A stretch of DNA of 64,000 nucleotides from RBG-16-66-20 sp036560705 (GTDB lineage Bacteria > Pseudomonadota > Gammaproteobacteria > Burkholderiales > SG8-39). Position 1 is the stretch's first letter. The number at the start of each line of letters is the position of its first letter. The stretch is from assembly GCA_036560705.1 (NCBI GenBank), contig DATBQR010000070.1:1-64000 (forward strand), written 5' to 3'. Shown piece after piece: positions 1 through 8,820 of the stretch. The position numbers and the translations under genes are program-made. The notes under the pieces are model-generated. The model did no database searches and had not been told where the DNA came from. It worked only from the letters and a program-made list of their open reading frames with translations.

Positions 1-122
1 TGCGCCGACAGCGTCATCATGGCGCCGCCGATGAGGAAGGAGACGATGACGAACACCACGGCGAGCTCCGTCAGCGAGAAGCCGCGGTTGATTTGCCTGC
101 GGCCGCACGAAGAATTCAGCAT
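1..122 (-). CDS. Type IV prepilin, N-terminal part only (runs off window)
   Basis: Only the first 40 or so codons are in the window. Reading from the ATG at 120-122, a 13-residue basic leader ends in the prepilin cleavage motif G-FSLTE, followed by a hydrophobic stretch (LAVVFVIVSFLIGGAMM). Glu5 of the mature protein is present, as needed for pilin assembly. The motif predicts processing and N-methylation by a PilD-type prepilin peptidase. The ATG overlaps the stop of the upstream gene (ATGCTGA), so the two are probably translated together. Its place at the 3' end of an MSHA pilus locus suits MshA or a minor pilin (MshB/C/D/O). The fragment is too short to tell these apart. Confidence 0.85.
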   Translation of the reverse strand, partial: MLNSSCGRRQINRGFSLTELAVVFVIVSFLIGGAMMTLSA

Positions 123-1795
123 ATGGTCACCGTGCCATAGCTGAAGGGGCAGGCCCCCACGCGGTCATTGAACGCGGAAGTCACAATGCTCGAGGCATAT
201 ATGCCAGTGCCTGTCGCCGCATTGATGCCTTCCATATAGTTGGTCACGCTGGCGCTCGGCCAAGTTTGCGTGGAGAGCTGGCGGCCCATGTATACGAGCA
301 CGATCCGCTTGTCGTTGCTGTTCGTCGAACCGATCCCGTTCACCGTCAGGCAATTCGTATACACCGGAGCGGAACAGATTCCGGAGGGGTTTGCCGTGAC
401 GGTCTGGGATACCGAGTAATAGGTATACCGGTCCCAACTGTTGCTGAGGAACCAGTCGGTTCGACTATCGGCCAGCAGTGCATCCACTGGCTGCGTGATG
501 CGTATGCGTATGGAATCGAAGATGCTGAGAGTAGGGAGCTTGACCTGAAAGGAGATCGTCCCATCGCCGTTCCCGGACCCGCTCACCGAACCTGAAAAGT
601 TCTGGATGACCGCGGCCGTTTGCGTGCCGCCGTTGATCTGAACGGTGATCTGGGAAGAAGGATCGAATTTACGGAAAGTGTAGGCGACGTTGTGCGCGGT
701 CGCGGTGATCGTCGGAGTGAGAAGACCTCCGAGGAGGGCGGTGAAACTGCATCTAAGCCGCGTTGAAGTGGAAGTGCAGCCGCCGAAAGTGAGTCCGAAC
801 CCGCTGGCGCTCCCGCTCGCCCAGCTGGTGTCGCAGGTTCCTGACGATACCGAGAGGGTGGTTGCTATCGTGGGCATCATGCCTTCGGTGACGCCGGAGT
901 TGCCGCACATGTTGTTGGACAGAGGCGCTGTAAAGGTGGAGGCGTATGGCATGAACGATTCGCCCCAGCTCGAGACCGAGGTGGTCGTGCGCCAGTCGTT
1001 GAGCGCGGGCGCCACCTGTCTCTGCATCCGGTCGGCGATGGCGCCGGCGATCGCGTCCATGACCTCGGTGGCCGTTATCGAAATGGTGCGGTCGTTGCTC
1101 CAGGGGGAAGTTCCCGCGGTGGTGTAGCTGCCTGTGGCGTTGCCGCACTCGAGAAATTTCGTCGCGACGTACGGCACGGCGTAGCGGTTGGTTTGCTGGT
1201 TGACATTGGAGCACCCTGCCGGCGGGGTGCCGGCAGACAGCGTATTGAGGGCGGGACCGGGGGCGATGATCACTGCGACGACGGCGTTCGCGGTGCCGTT
1301 GTAAGTAATCGTGTTCGCGGTCCCGGGATTGATCGTGAGCGTGGTACCGCTGGTCACCAGCGCCCACGTTCCGGTCGTGACCGCGTACCAGAGCGGCTCG
1401 CCATAGCCGTCCCGGATCTGGTCGACGCCGAGCGTTTCCCAGGGAAGCCGGCCGACCGAGGAGCAGGTTGGAAACGAAGGCGATACGACAGGGGCGGCGA
1501 CGCCGTCAGCGCTAGTGCCGGGTTGGCCGAGCGATTCCGGGCAGGGGAGCCGCCCGGGGTAGTTTTCCGTCGGATCGGCGGCCTTTTGCGCGACGTAGGC
1601 GAGAAGCGCCTTCTTTGCGGTGCTGAGGGCGAGCCCCGTCTTTGTTTCCCGGTCCGCGGTGGTCGGCGCTGCCTTGCCGAGCGCGCCGACCGTGAACCAG
1701 GCCACCCCGAGAATCAGCACCGTGGCGAACAGGATCAGGGCGGCGCCGCGCTGCGTGCGCCGGCCGGCGCAAGACCGGTTAGCGGGGCTTGACAC
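116..1795 (-). CDS. PilX-like large prepilin protein of the MSHA locus, function unknown
   Basis: About 559 residues. A basic N-terminus with QRG is followed by one hydrophobic segment (AALILFATVLILG and on, about residues 18-40), the pattern of PilX/GspK-type prepilins without Glu5. The rest is a large extracytoplasmic domain rich in Ser, Thr, Gly and Asn, with several Cys residues and a conserved-looking early block (YPGRLPCPE, then GRLPWETLG). I do not recognise the C-terminal domain. Two GTG starts are possible, at 1825 and 1795. I chose 1795 because it overlaps the upstream stop by only 17 bases; neither has a clear ribosome binding site. It sits between the MshK-like gene and a prepilin, so a minor or tip pilin role is likely but unproven. 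Confidence 0.75.
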   Translation of the reverse strand: MSSPANRSCAGRRTQRGAALILFATVLILGVAWFTVGALGKAAPTTADRETKTGLALSTAKKALLAYVAQKAADPTENYPGRLPCPESLGQPGTSADGVAAPVVSPSFPTCSSVGRLPWETLGVDQIRDGYGEPLWYAVTTGTWALVTSGTTLTINPGTANTITYNGTANAVVAVIIAPGPALNTLSAGTPPAGCSNVNQQTNRYAVPYVATKFLECGNATGSYTTAGTSPWSNDRTISITATEVMDAIAGAIADRMQRQVAPALNDWRTTTSVSSWGESFMPYASTFTAPLSNNMCGNSGVTEGMMPTIATTLSVSSGTCDTSWASGSASGFGLTFGGCTSTSTRLRCSFTALLGGLLTPTITATAHNVAYTFRKFDPSSQITVQINGGTQTAAVIQNFSGSVSGSGNGDGTISFQVKLPTLSIFDSIRIRITQPVDALLADSRTDWFLSNSWDRYTYYSVSQTVTANPSGICSAPVYTNCLTVNGIGSTNSNDKRIVLVYMGRQLSTQTWPSASVTNYMEGINAATGTGIYASSIVTSAFNDRVGACPFSYGTVTIC

Positions 1796-2228
1796 TGCGG
1801 GGCCCGATCTTGATCTCGCCCTCACCGATCAGGTCGCGCACCTCGCCGCTGCCGCGGTCCAGCGACTCGCCGACGCGCAGGTCGGAGCGTTGCGCGCCTT
1901 CGCCCGCCGGAATCGAGACGCGGCCCGGACTCGAACCCGATGGCGCCACTTTCGCGCTGTCGGGCTGCGCGCCTTCGGGTATGGTTTCGCCGTTCACCCA
2001 GACGGTGGATTTGCCGCCCGAGCGCCGCACGGCGCCATCGACGCGCGTCACGGGGGACTCCACGACCGGCCCGGCGACCGGCTTGTCGGGGACGCGCGCC
2101 TTGCGCCGCGCATCCAGGGCCGCCCTTTGATCGGGCGTGAAGAACAGGCGCCCCAGCTCCTGCGCCTGCGCGCCTGCGGCCCAGGAGGACAACGCGGCAG
2201 CGAGCACAACGGCGGCGATCGCGTTCAT
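1779..2228 (-). CDS. MshK-like periplasmic protein
   Basis: 149 residues with a Sec signal peptide (MNAIAAVVLAAALSSWAAGA, cleavage near AQA). The mature protein opens with ELGRLFFTPDQRAALDARR and contains a short basic, Gly- and Ser-rich region with STVWVNGE. The ATG overlaps the stop of the MshJ-like gene (ATGA). In MSHA loci mshK follows mshJ and encodes a small, poorly conserved periplasmic protein. The call rests on that order and the size, not on a strong family signature. A longer reading frame extends upstream in this frame, but the signal peptide marks the true start. Confidence 0.65.
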   Translation of the reverse strand: MNAIAAVVLAAALSSWAAGAQAQELGRLFFTPDQRAALDARRKARVPDKPVAGPVVESPVTRVDGAVRRSGGKSTVWVNGETIPEGAQPDSAKVAPSGSSPGRVSIPAGEGAQRSDLRVGESLDRGSGEVRDLIGEGEIKIGPRSVKPR

Positions 2229-2833
2229 GTCTTGGCCGCGTGGTCGAGGATGGTGATCAGGTCGATGTCGCATTCGGCCCGCAGCCGCGGCGCGATCGAC
2301 AGGCCGGTCGGCGCGGCATCGGTGCGCGTTATGGTGCAGCGCCTGATCGAGTAGTAGGCATTGCCCGATTCGCGCAGGTCGTGCAGGAAGGCGAGCAGGT
2401 CGCCCTCGTGCAGCAGCGCGATGTTCACCTTCATGGTGCTGGCGAGGAAATCCACGTTGGCCGGCTTGCCCGGCACCGAAACCAGGGTGCGCTGTCGCTC
2501 GACGATATAGCGCAGGTCGAGCAGTTCGCGCTGGGTGCGGATGCGCGTCATCGCGTCGGCCCATTCCAGGCGCCGCTCCTCGCCGAGGATGTGCAGGCTT
2601 TTCAGCCTCATGTAGACCGCCAGCTTGTCGTTGACTTCCTTTTCCTCTTCGGCAATCCGCGTAAGCCGCTCGCGCGCCTGCGCTCGCTCGTCGCGCGCAG
2701 TTGCCAACTGCCCCTCGGCGAGGCGCTGCTGTTGCTGCGTCCAGTAAATCAGCCCGGCGCCCGCGGCGAGCGATGCCAGCAGCAGCGCCAGGGGGATGGC
2801 GAGTTTTTTCAGTTCTGTGGCGGAAAAACTCAT
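2225..2833 (-). CDS. MshJ/PilO-like pilus assembly protein
   Basis: 202 residues: a short cytoplasmic N-terminus, one membrane segment (about residues 12-30), a long charged coiled coil (about 32-85), then a small globular periplasmic domain with two Cys near the C-terminus. This is the PilO/GspM architecture, in which the protein pairs with PilN/MshI to form the inner-membrane alignment complex linking the assembly ATPase to the secretin. The start overlaps the MshI-like stop (ATGA), so the two partners are likely made in balance. The name MshJ follows from gene order. Confidence 0.72.
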   Translation of the reverse strand: MSFSATELKKLAIPLALLLASLAAGAGLIYWTQQQQRLAEGQLATARDERAQARERLTRIAEEEKEVNDKLAVYMRLKSLHILGEERRLEWADAMTRIRTQRELLDLRYIVERQRTLVSVPGKPANVDFLASTMKVNIALLHEGDLLAFLHDLRESGNAYYSIRRCTITRTDAAPTGLSIAPRLRAECDIDLITILDHAAKT

Positions 2834-4401
2834 TTCAACTCGCGGCCCACGGTGATGACGAATCTCGGCGCCTCGGTGCCTTCGCCGGTGCCGATGTCAC
2901 CGGACAGCGTGCCTTCGGAGGTGACGTCGAAGGGCAGCTGCGTGCGCAGGATGCGCCAGGCAGGGTCGGTGCGCAGCGCTTCGGCAAAGCGCTGCACCTG
3001 CCCGGTGATCGCGCGATAGTCCGAGCGCTTGGTCGCATTCACCCGCCCCGTGACCTCGAGCATTTGCAGCATTCCCCCCGCTGCTGCCGGGGCATCGGCC
3101 GGTTGTGTCCCCGCGGGCTTCGCTGCGGCGGCCGCGGCGCCCGCGCCGCCGGCTTCGGAGGCTTTCCCGACGCGCCACATGATCGACTCGATCTCCATCT
3201 GGGGAAATTTCTCCACGACCTGCGACAGGTACACCATCGCCGGCTCGAGCGATGCGGACTGCGACGCGATCCTGGTGAACTCGACCACGGTCGCCTTCAA
3301 ATTGTCGGTGGTGGTCTGCGTGACCGGGAAGGACGCGGTGATCCGCTCGTACTGCTGGGCGGCTTCGCGCGCCTCGCTTTGCTGCTGCGTTATCTGGTTG
3401 CCCAGGCTGAACAGGTCGATCCACTGGACTCCGGCGAACAGCACGCAGGCGCCGAACGCGACCGCGCTGGCCGCGGCGATCCAGCGCTGCAGCCTCCAGA
3501 TGAAAAAGCTGCGCCGGTCCTCGACGCGGGCGAACTGGTCCTTCGGCGGGCTCTTGATCGCGAGGTGCAGGAAAAGCTGCTCGCCGGGCGCGTTGGCGCC
3601 GATGTCCTTGATGCCGACCTTGCGCGCCGCCTCCTGCACGGCGACGGTATGGAACGCGAGACGCGCGTCCGATACCAGCGCCTGCTCGAAATTCGCGCGC
3701 TGCGCGGCGGGCGCGACCACGATCACCTGGATCGGCGGACCGTCGCGCGGCAAGGCCCTGAGGGTCGTCAGGTATTGGGCCAGCCGCAGCGTCTCCGCCC
3801 GCACGAACGCCGCTTGCGCTTCCGGCGTCATGTCCGCGGTCCGCTCGAGGCGCGCGAAACGCAGGCGGCCGTCCTCCACGTAGCATTGCCGCAATCCGGT
3901 GCTGTTCGCGGTCACGACGAACGCGCGCCCGCCGCGCACGCCGAGCCGCGCCGCCAGCGCCGGCGCGAGCAACGGGATCGAATACACGCCCGACAGCCGC
4001 GCGCCCGAGGCAGCGAGCGCGTCCAGCCATTCGGAGAACTGCTGGGTGTTGGTGAACGAGGCGAGCAGCAGGCGCTCGCTGCGCCGCTCGCCGGTCGCGT
4101 GGCCGAGCGACAATGCGGCGGCGAGGCGCGTGTCGCGATAGCGCTGCGCGAGGCGGCGGTCGACGACGGCCTGGCGGTCGGCGCCGCGCAGGTAGGGGAT
4201 CTGGTCCTCGTGAAAGTCCTCGCCGGCGAGGTCGGCGAGGATGTAAACCAGCGCTCCGCGGCGGCCCTGCATGTGGGCGCGAAAATCCTCCAGCCCCTGG
4301 CCGTCGGCGGCGAACTTCCCCTCCAGCTCCAGCCCGCGGCCGGCCCACCGGTACAGCGCGTGCCCGGTAGCGGTGAAATAAATGACCAGTTTTACCGACA
4401 T
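2830..4401 (-). CDS. MshI-like pilus assembly protein (PilM + PilN type fusion)
   Basis: 523 residues. The first about 300 residues look like a degenerate PilM-type actin-fold domain (a motif STGLRQCYVEDGRLRFARLE around 167-186). One membrane segment follows at about 307-328, then a coiled coil and a PilN-like periplasmic domain with a low-complexity Ala/Pro linker (about 410-440). In MSHA systems MshI combines roles that PilM and PilN hold separately in type IVa pili: binding the cytoplasmic side of the complex and pairing with MshJ. It lies 4 bases after mshG and overlaps the MshJ-like gene. Confidence 0.72.
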   Translation of the reverse strand: MSVKLVIYFTATGHALYRWAGRGLELEGKFAADGQGLEDFRAHMQGRRGALVYILADLAGEDFHEDQIPYLRGADRQAVVDRRLAQRYRDTRLAAALSLGHATGERRSERLLLASFTNTQQFSEWLDALAASGARLSGVYSIPLLAPALAARLGVRGGRAFVVTANSTGLRQCYVEDGRLRFARLERTADMTPEAQAAFVRAETLRLAQYLTTLRALPRDGPPIQVIVVAPAAQRANFEQALVSDARLAFHTVAVQEAARKVGIKDIGANAPGEQLFLHLAIKSPPKDQFARVEDRRSFFIWRLQRWIAAASAVAFGACVLFAGVQWIDLFSLGNQITQQQSEAREAAQQYERITASFPVTQTTTDNLKATVVEFTRIASQSASLEPAMVYLSQVVEKFPQMEIESIMWRVGKASEAGGAGAAAAAAKPAGTQPADAPAAAGGMLQMLEVTGRVNATKRSDYRAITGQVQRFAEALRTDPAWRILRTQLPFDVTSEGTLSGDIGTGEGTEAPRFVITVGRELK

Positions 4402-4405
4402 TGCC

Positions 4406-5611
4406 CTAGAACTTCATTTTCGAAATCGTGTCGTAGATCGGGCCCAGCACCGAGAGCATCACCCAGCCGAGGATCGCGCCGAGCAGGACCGTCATCGCCG
4501 GTTCGATCATCGCCTGCACCCGGTCGATGCCTTCCTTGACTTCGCGATTGTAGAAATAGCTCACATTCAGCAGCGCCCGGTCGAGCGCGCCGGTATTCTC
4601 GCCGATTCTCAGCATGCGGATCACCAGCGGCGGAAACAGCGCGACATCGGTGAATGCCGCGGAGAGGCCCTTGCCTTCGGCGATCTGCTGGCCCGCGGCG
4701 CGCAGCGCGTTTTCGAGCGGACGGTTGCCGACGATCTCCTCCGACGAGCGGATGGCGTCCAGCACCGTGATGCCGGAGCGGTACATCATCGCAAAGCTGG
4801 AGGCGAAGCGCGACAGGATGATCTTGCGCAGGATCGGCCCGACGTAAGGAATGCGCAGCTTCAGGTCGTCGACCGCGTAGGCGACGGCCGGGTTCGTCTT
4901 GGCGGCGGTCTTGATGCCGAACCACAGCACGAAGGGCGCGGCGACCACCGCCCACCAGTAGCCGACGAAGAAATTCGAGACCTGGATCAGGATGCGCGTC
5001 TGCAGCGGGATGTCCTGGCCCATGTTCCTGATGAAGCCGACCATCTGCGGCACCAGGTAGATCATCAGGAACAGCGTCACCAGGATCACGATGCTGCCGA
5101 CGAACGCGGGGTACAGGAGGATTTTCTTGGTTTGCTGGGCAAGCTCGTCTTCCCATTTCAGGGTCTCGGCGAGGCTCTTCAGCACTTCCGGGAGTTTTCC
5201 CGTCTGCTCGCCCGAGCGGATCAGGCTGACGACGACCTTGCCGAACACTTCCGGGTAATCGGCGAGCGCCTGCGACAGGCTCTTGCCGCCCTCGATGGTT
5301 TCCACCAGGCCGCCGACGACTTCGCGGAAACGCAGGTTCTCGACGCTTTCGCGCAGATCGATCAGGCCTTCGACGATGGGCACGCCGGCGCCGGCGAGCT
5401 GCTCGAGATGGAAGCAGAAATTGATCAGGTCCTGGCGCTTGACCCCGGAGCCGCCGATGAGCCGCGATTTCTGCGTGCTCTGCGCTCCCGTGACCAGGTC
5501 GAGCCCCATCCGGGCGAGGCGCTGCTCGAGGTCGAAGACGTTGCCGGCATCGACGCGGCCGATCACCGCCTTGCCGTTGGCGTCGATTGCCTTGTAGGTA
5601 TACAGAGGCAT
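4406..5611 (-). CDS. mshG: MSHA/type II secretion platform protein MshG
   Basis: 401 residues, the normal length for the GspF/PilC/MshG family. It opens with the typical MPLYTYKAIDANGKAVIG and has two T2SSF four-helix repeats (about residues 65-190 and 270-390), each followed by membrane segments. The conserved GEQTGKLPEVL and GENTGALDRAL blocks mark the two repeats. It is the polytopic inner-membrane platform that the MshE ATPase turns to extract pilin subunits from the membrane. It lies 57 bases downstream of mshE in the same direction. Confidence 0.93.
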   Translation of the reverse strand: MPLYTYKAIDANGKAVIGRVDAGNVFDLEQRLARMGLDLVTGAQSTQKSRLIGGSGVKRQDLINFCFHLEQLAGAGVPIVEGLIDLRESVENLRFREVVGGLVETIEGGKSLSQALADYPEVFGKVVVSLIRSGEQTGKLPEVLKSLAETLKWEDELAQQTKKILLYPAFVGSIVILVTLFLMIYLVPQMVGFIRNMGQDIPLQTRILIQVSNFFVGYWWAVVAAPFVLWFGIKTAAKTNPAVAYAVDDLKLRIPYVGPILRKIILSRFASSFAMMYRSGITVLDAIRSSEEIVGNRPLENALRAAGQQIAEGKGLSAAFTDVALFPPLVIRMLRIGENTGALDRALLNVSYFYNREVKEGIDRVQAMIEPAMTVLLGAILGWVMLSVLGPIYDTISKMKF

Positions 5612-5668
5612 TGCGCTAGGTTACCGGAGGCGCCGGGGGGCACGGGGGATGTTTTCCCCTGTACCGAG

Positions 5669-7378
5669 TCATGCCATGCGGTCGGTCAGGTCGGCGACGC
5701 GCATGAGTTCATCCACGCTCGTCACGCCGCTGCGCACCAGCCGGATGCCGTCGTCGGCGAGCGGCTTGAAGCCTTTCGCGCGCGCGGCGGTGAGGATTTC
5801 GCGCGCCGTGGCGCGGCGCGCCACCAGTTCGTCGATCGCGGGATCCATTTTCAGTATCTCCATGATGCCGACGCGGCCGCGGTAGCCCTGGTAGTCGCAC
5901 TGCTCGCAGCCCACGGAGCGGAACAGCGCCGCGGGTTCGGCCGGCGTGATGCCGAGCAGGCGCCGCTCCTTGACTTCGGGATCGTAGGACTGGCGGCAGG
6001 TGCGGCAAAGCTTCCTCACCAGCCGCTGGGCGATGATGCCGATGATATTGCCCGCCATGATGTCGGGAACGATGCCGATGTCGAGCAGCCGCGGAATCGC
6101 GCCGACGGCGGAATTGGTGTGCAGCGTCGTATAGACCTGGTGGCCGGTCATCGCGGCGCGGAACGCCATCTCGGCGGTTTCCTCGTCGCGCACCTCGCCG
6201 ACGAGGATCGCGTCGGGGTCCTGGCGCATCAGGGCGCGGATGCCGTTGGCGAAATCCAGCTTCGCCGCTTCCGCCACCGAGGTCTGGCGGATCAGCGTCA
6301 TCGGGTACTCGACCGGATCTTCCAGCGTCATGATGTTCACGGCGTCGGAATTGATGTGATTCAGGATCGAGTAGAGCGTGGTCGTCTTGCCGCTGCCGGT
6401 CGGGCCGGTGACCATGATGATGCCCTCCGGGCGCGCGATCATGCGCTTGAGCAGCTCGAGTTGCGACTCTTCCAAGTTGAGGCGGTCGAGCGGCACGATG
6501 CCCTTCTGCCGGTCGAGAATCCGCAGCACGACGTTTTCGCCGTGGGTGGTGGGCAGGCTGGCGACCCGGAAGTCGATCACGCGCCCGGCCATCGTCGCCG
6601 AGATGCGGCCGTCCTGCGGGGCGCGCGTTTCGGCGATGTTCATTTTCGCCATCACCTTCAGCCGCACGGCCATCGCCGGCCAGTAGGTCTTGTGCAGGCT
6701 GCGGATCTGGCGCAGCACGCCGTCGATGCGGTAGCGGATGCGCAGGAAGTTCTGTTCCGGCTCGAAATGGATGTCGGAGGCGCTGCGCTCGACCCCGTCG
6801 GCAAGCAGGGCCGAAATGAGGCGCACCACCGGCTGGCTGTATTCGTCGCCTTCGGAAATCGAGGTGTAGTCCACCTCGCCGGTTTCGATCTCTCGCAGGA
6901 TGCCGTCGATCGAGAACTCGTGGCCGTAGTAGTGCTCGATCGCGCGTTCGATCTCGGAGTCGCCCGCCAGGCGCAGCTCGATCTCCTGATCGCCCTTGAG
7001 GAGGGCGCGCAGCTGGTCCACCGCGACGATGTTGTTGGTGTCGGCCAGGGCGACGATGAATTTCTTCGCCTGGCGGTCGAGCGCCACCGGAAACATGCGG
7101 TAGCGCCGCGCCAGCTCCCTCGGCAGCATCTTCAGCGCCGCCGGATCGACGATGATGTGCGCGAGGTCGACCGACTGCAGCCCGAGCTTCTCGGACAGGG
7201 CATCGCGCAGCGTCGCCTCGGACACGAAGCCGAGCTGGACCAGCAGCCGCCCGACCGGCAGGTGCGACTTCATCTGCTCGAGCAGGGCGATCCTCAGCTG
7301 GTCCTCGGTGAGGATGCCCTGGTCGATCAGGATCTGGCCGATGTGCCGCTTTGCCTGGGGATTTGTGGGCGAATTCAT
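5669..7378 (-). CDS. mshE: MSHA pilus assembly ATPase MshE with c-di-GMP-binding type N-terminus
   Basis: 569 residues of the GspE/PilB secretion ATPase family. Walker A is GPTGSGKT at about 325-332, Walker B is ILVGEVRDEE at about 391-400, and a four-Cys zinc site lies at C458, C461, C491 and C494. Residues 11-35 and about 42-66 form two MshEN repeats. The first has the pattern R-x-x-G...L...Q known from Vibrio MshE to bind cyclic di-GMP; the second lacks the leading Arg. It supplies energy for pilus extension. No retraction ATPase is seen nearby, as is usual for MSHA loci. Confidence 0.95.
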   Translation of the reverse strand: MNSPTNPQAKRHIGQILIDQGILTEDQLRIALLEQMKSHLPVGRLLVQLGFVSEATLRDALSEKLGLQSVDLAHIIVDPAALKMLPRELARRYRMFPVALDRQAKKFIVALADTNNIVAVDQLRALLKGDQEIELRLAGDSEIERAIEHYYGHEFSIDGILREIETGEVDYTSISEGDEYSQPVVRLISALLADGVERSASDIHFEPEQNFLRIRYRIDGVLRQIRSLHKTYWPAMAVRLKVMAKMNIAETRAPQDGRISATMAGRVIDFRVASLPTTHGENVVLRILDRQKGIVPLDRLNLEESQLELLKRMIARPEGIIMVTGPTGSGKTTTLYSILNHINSDAVNIMTLEDPVEYPMTLIRQTSVAEAAKLDFANGIRALMRQDPDAILVGEVRDEETAEMAFRAAMTGHQVYTTLHTNSAVGAIPRLLDIGIVPDIMAGNIIGIIAQRLVRKLCRTCRQSYDPEVKERRLLGITPAEPAALFRSVGCEQCDYQGYRGRVGIMEILKMDPAIDELVARRATAREILTAARAKGFKPLADDGIRLVRSGVTSVDELMRVADLTDRMA

Positions 7379-7448
7379 CCAGCCTCAATGATACCCGGCG
7401 CGCCAACGGGCAGGCTCGTTACACTCGGTGCCGCACTGCAAAAAAATG

Positions 7449-8804
7449 TCAGCGGGAGAGCTGCTGCACGCGTGTGCGCGCGCTATCCAGGTCGAAATCG
7501 GCGTTGCGCTTTTCCGCCAGCACAAGCGCGCGCCGGTAATATTCCAGGGCGAGTTTCGGCTGGCGCAACTGGTCGATGCTGACGGCGAGATTGAAGGCGA
7601 AATCCGGGTTGTCGGGGTCGGTCGCAAAGGCCTTGAAATATGCCTGTTGCGCTTCGGCCCAGCGGCCCTGCTCGGCATACTGGTTGCCGAGCGTGAAATA
7701 GAGCACGTTCGCCCCGCTGTCGGCGGCGATCAGCGATTTGACGCGGCTCTCGATCTGCACCGGGTCGAGTTGCCGGCCGCGCAACGCGAGCATGCCGGCC
7801 TGTGCGTTCGGATCGCGCGGGTCCGACTGCAGCACGCGCTGGTAATAGCCGTCGGCGAGGTCGTAGCGTTGCGAACGCATCTCGACCGCGGCAAGGCCGA
7901 GCAGCGCGTCGCGGTTCGCAGGCTCATCGCGCAGCGCAAGCAGGTACGCCTCGCGGGCCTTCGTCAGGTCGCCGGACTGGTATGCGGCGTATCCGGCACT
8001 GACCTGCGGATGAATCTGCGGCCCGCCGCGGTTGATGGTGAGCGGCCGTTCATCGTTGTTTGCGGCGGCCGGCTTGCTGCGGGGTGTCCGGGCGGCTGCC
8101 ACGGCAGGCGCAGCCGTCGCGGGCGCGCCGACCGGCGACGCAGCAGTGGCCGCGGCAGCCGGCGTTGCGGTTGCCGCTGCGGCCGGAGTCTGCACGGAGG
8201 GCGTGGCCGGCAGGCCGGCAATTGCGCCGGGACCCTGCGACGCCTGCCCGAGGCCAGGCGCGGGTGCTGCCGTCGGAGCGGCGGCGGCGACCGGTTTCTC
8301 ATCCGCGGAGCGAGCCGGATTCGTATTCACGAGCGAGGGCGCGGGGCGCAGCTGGGCCCAGAAATAGGCCACCGTGCCGAGCGCGAATGCGCCGAGCACG
8401 CCGACCGTGATGTAGAAGGGCATGCGCGGGTTCGGTTCCCTGACTTTCGCCTCGAACACTCTTTGCGCGGTGATGCGCTCGGCATTCGATGCTTCGGCTT
8501 GCGCGCGCCGGTTCTCCCGCCGCGGCGGCGTTTTGGTTTCGGGCGCCGGTGCGGGTTCCTCGGCGAGGGCGAGTTCCAGCGGCGCGGCCTTGGCCTGCGT
8601 GCCGGAGCGCAGGTCTTCGCTGAGGATTTCCAGCGGCGCGGAGATGTCGGGCAGTTCGTCGCGCCTGGTGACGTGCTTGCCGTCGTCGAGGACCGTGGCC
8701 TCGGGGTCGAAGGGGCTTGCTGCCGCGTCGGCGCCTTTGGCGCGCCGTTGCGCTTCTTCCTTGGCTTTTTCCGCCTTCTTCAGCGCATCGAGCAGCAGGC
8801 TCAT
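7449..8804 (-). CDS. TPR protein MshN-like
   Basis: 451 residues. The N-terminal MSLLLDALKKAEKAKEEAQ block is typical of MshN and related secretion-accessory proteins. A charged, Ala/Pro-rich cytoplasmic part is followed by one membrane segment (about 130-150), an Ala/Pro-rich periplasmic linker (about 155-255) and tetratricopeptide repeats from about residue 258 to the end (NRDALLGLAAVEM, DPRDPNAQAGMLAL and similar). It probably acts as a periplasmic scaffold near the secretin. It lies 16 bases after mshL. Confidence 0.8.
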   Translation of the reverse strand: MSLLLDALKKAEKAKEEAQRRAKGADAAASPFDPEATVLDDGKHVTRRDELPDISAPLEILSEDLRSGTQAKAAPLELALAEEPAPAPETKTPPRRENRRAQAEASNAERITAQRVFEAKVREPNPRMPFYITVGVLGAFALGTVAYFWAQLRPAPSLVNTNPARSADEKPVAAAAPTAAPAPGLGQASQGPGAIAGLPATPSVQTPAAAATATPAAAATAASPVGAPATAAPAVAAARTPRSKPAAANNDERPLTINRGGPQIHPQVSAGYAAYQSGDLTKAREAYLLALRDEPANRDALLGLAAVEMRSQRYDLADGYYQRVLQSDPRDPNAQAGMLALRGRQLDPVQIESRVKSLIAADSGANVLYFTLGNQYAEQGRWAEAQQAYFKAFATDPDNPDFAFNLAVSIDQLRQPKLALEYYRRALVLAEKRNADFDLDSARTRVQQLSR

Positions 8805-8820
8805 GTCACTTGGCGGGCGG

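Noticed and set aside
5612..5668. Possible terminator between mshE and mshG (GGGG...CCCC)
   Set aside because: The stem is short and imperfect and there is no U-tract; the genes are co-directional members of one locus.
7379..7448. Sigma-54 promoter candidate before mshE (GGCAC region)
   Set aside because: The second element (TTGC at the right spacing) is missing.
4382..7582. A 1066-codon open frame opposite mshE-mshG
   Set aside because: It lies antisense to well-supported msh genes, is full of His/Asp/Arg/Ala as expected from GC-rich reverse frames, and shows no domain.
8041..8330. Repeat-like Ala/Pro codon run inside mshN
   Set aside because: It is the periplasmic low-complexity linker of the protein, not a DNA repeat array or CRISPR.
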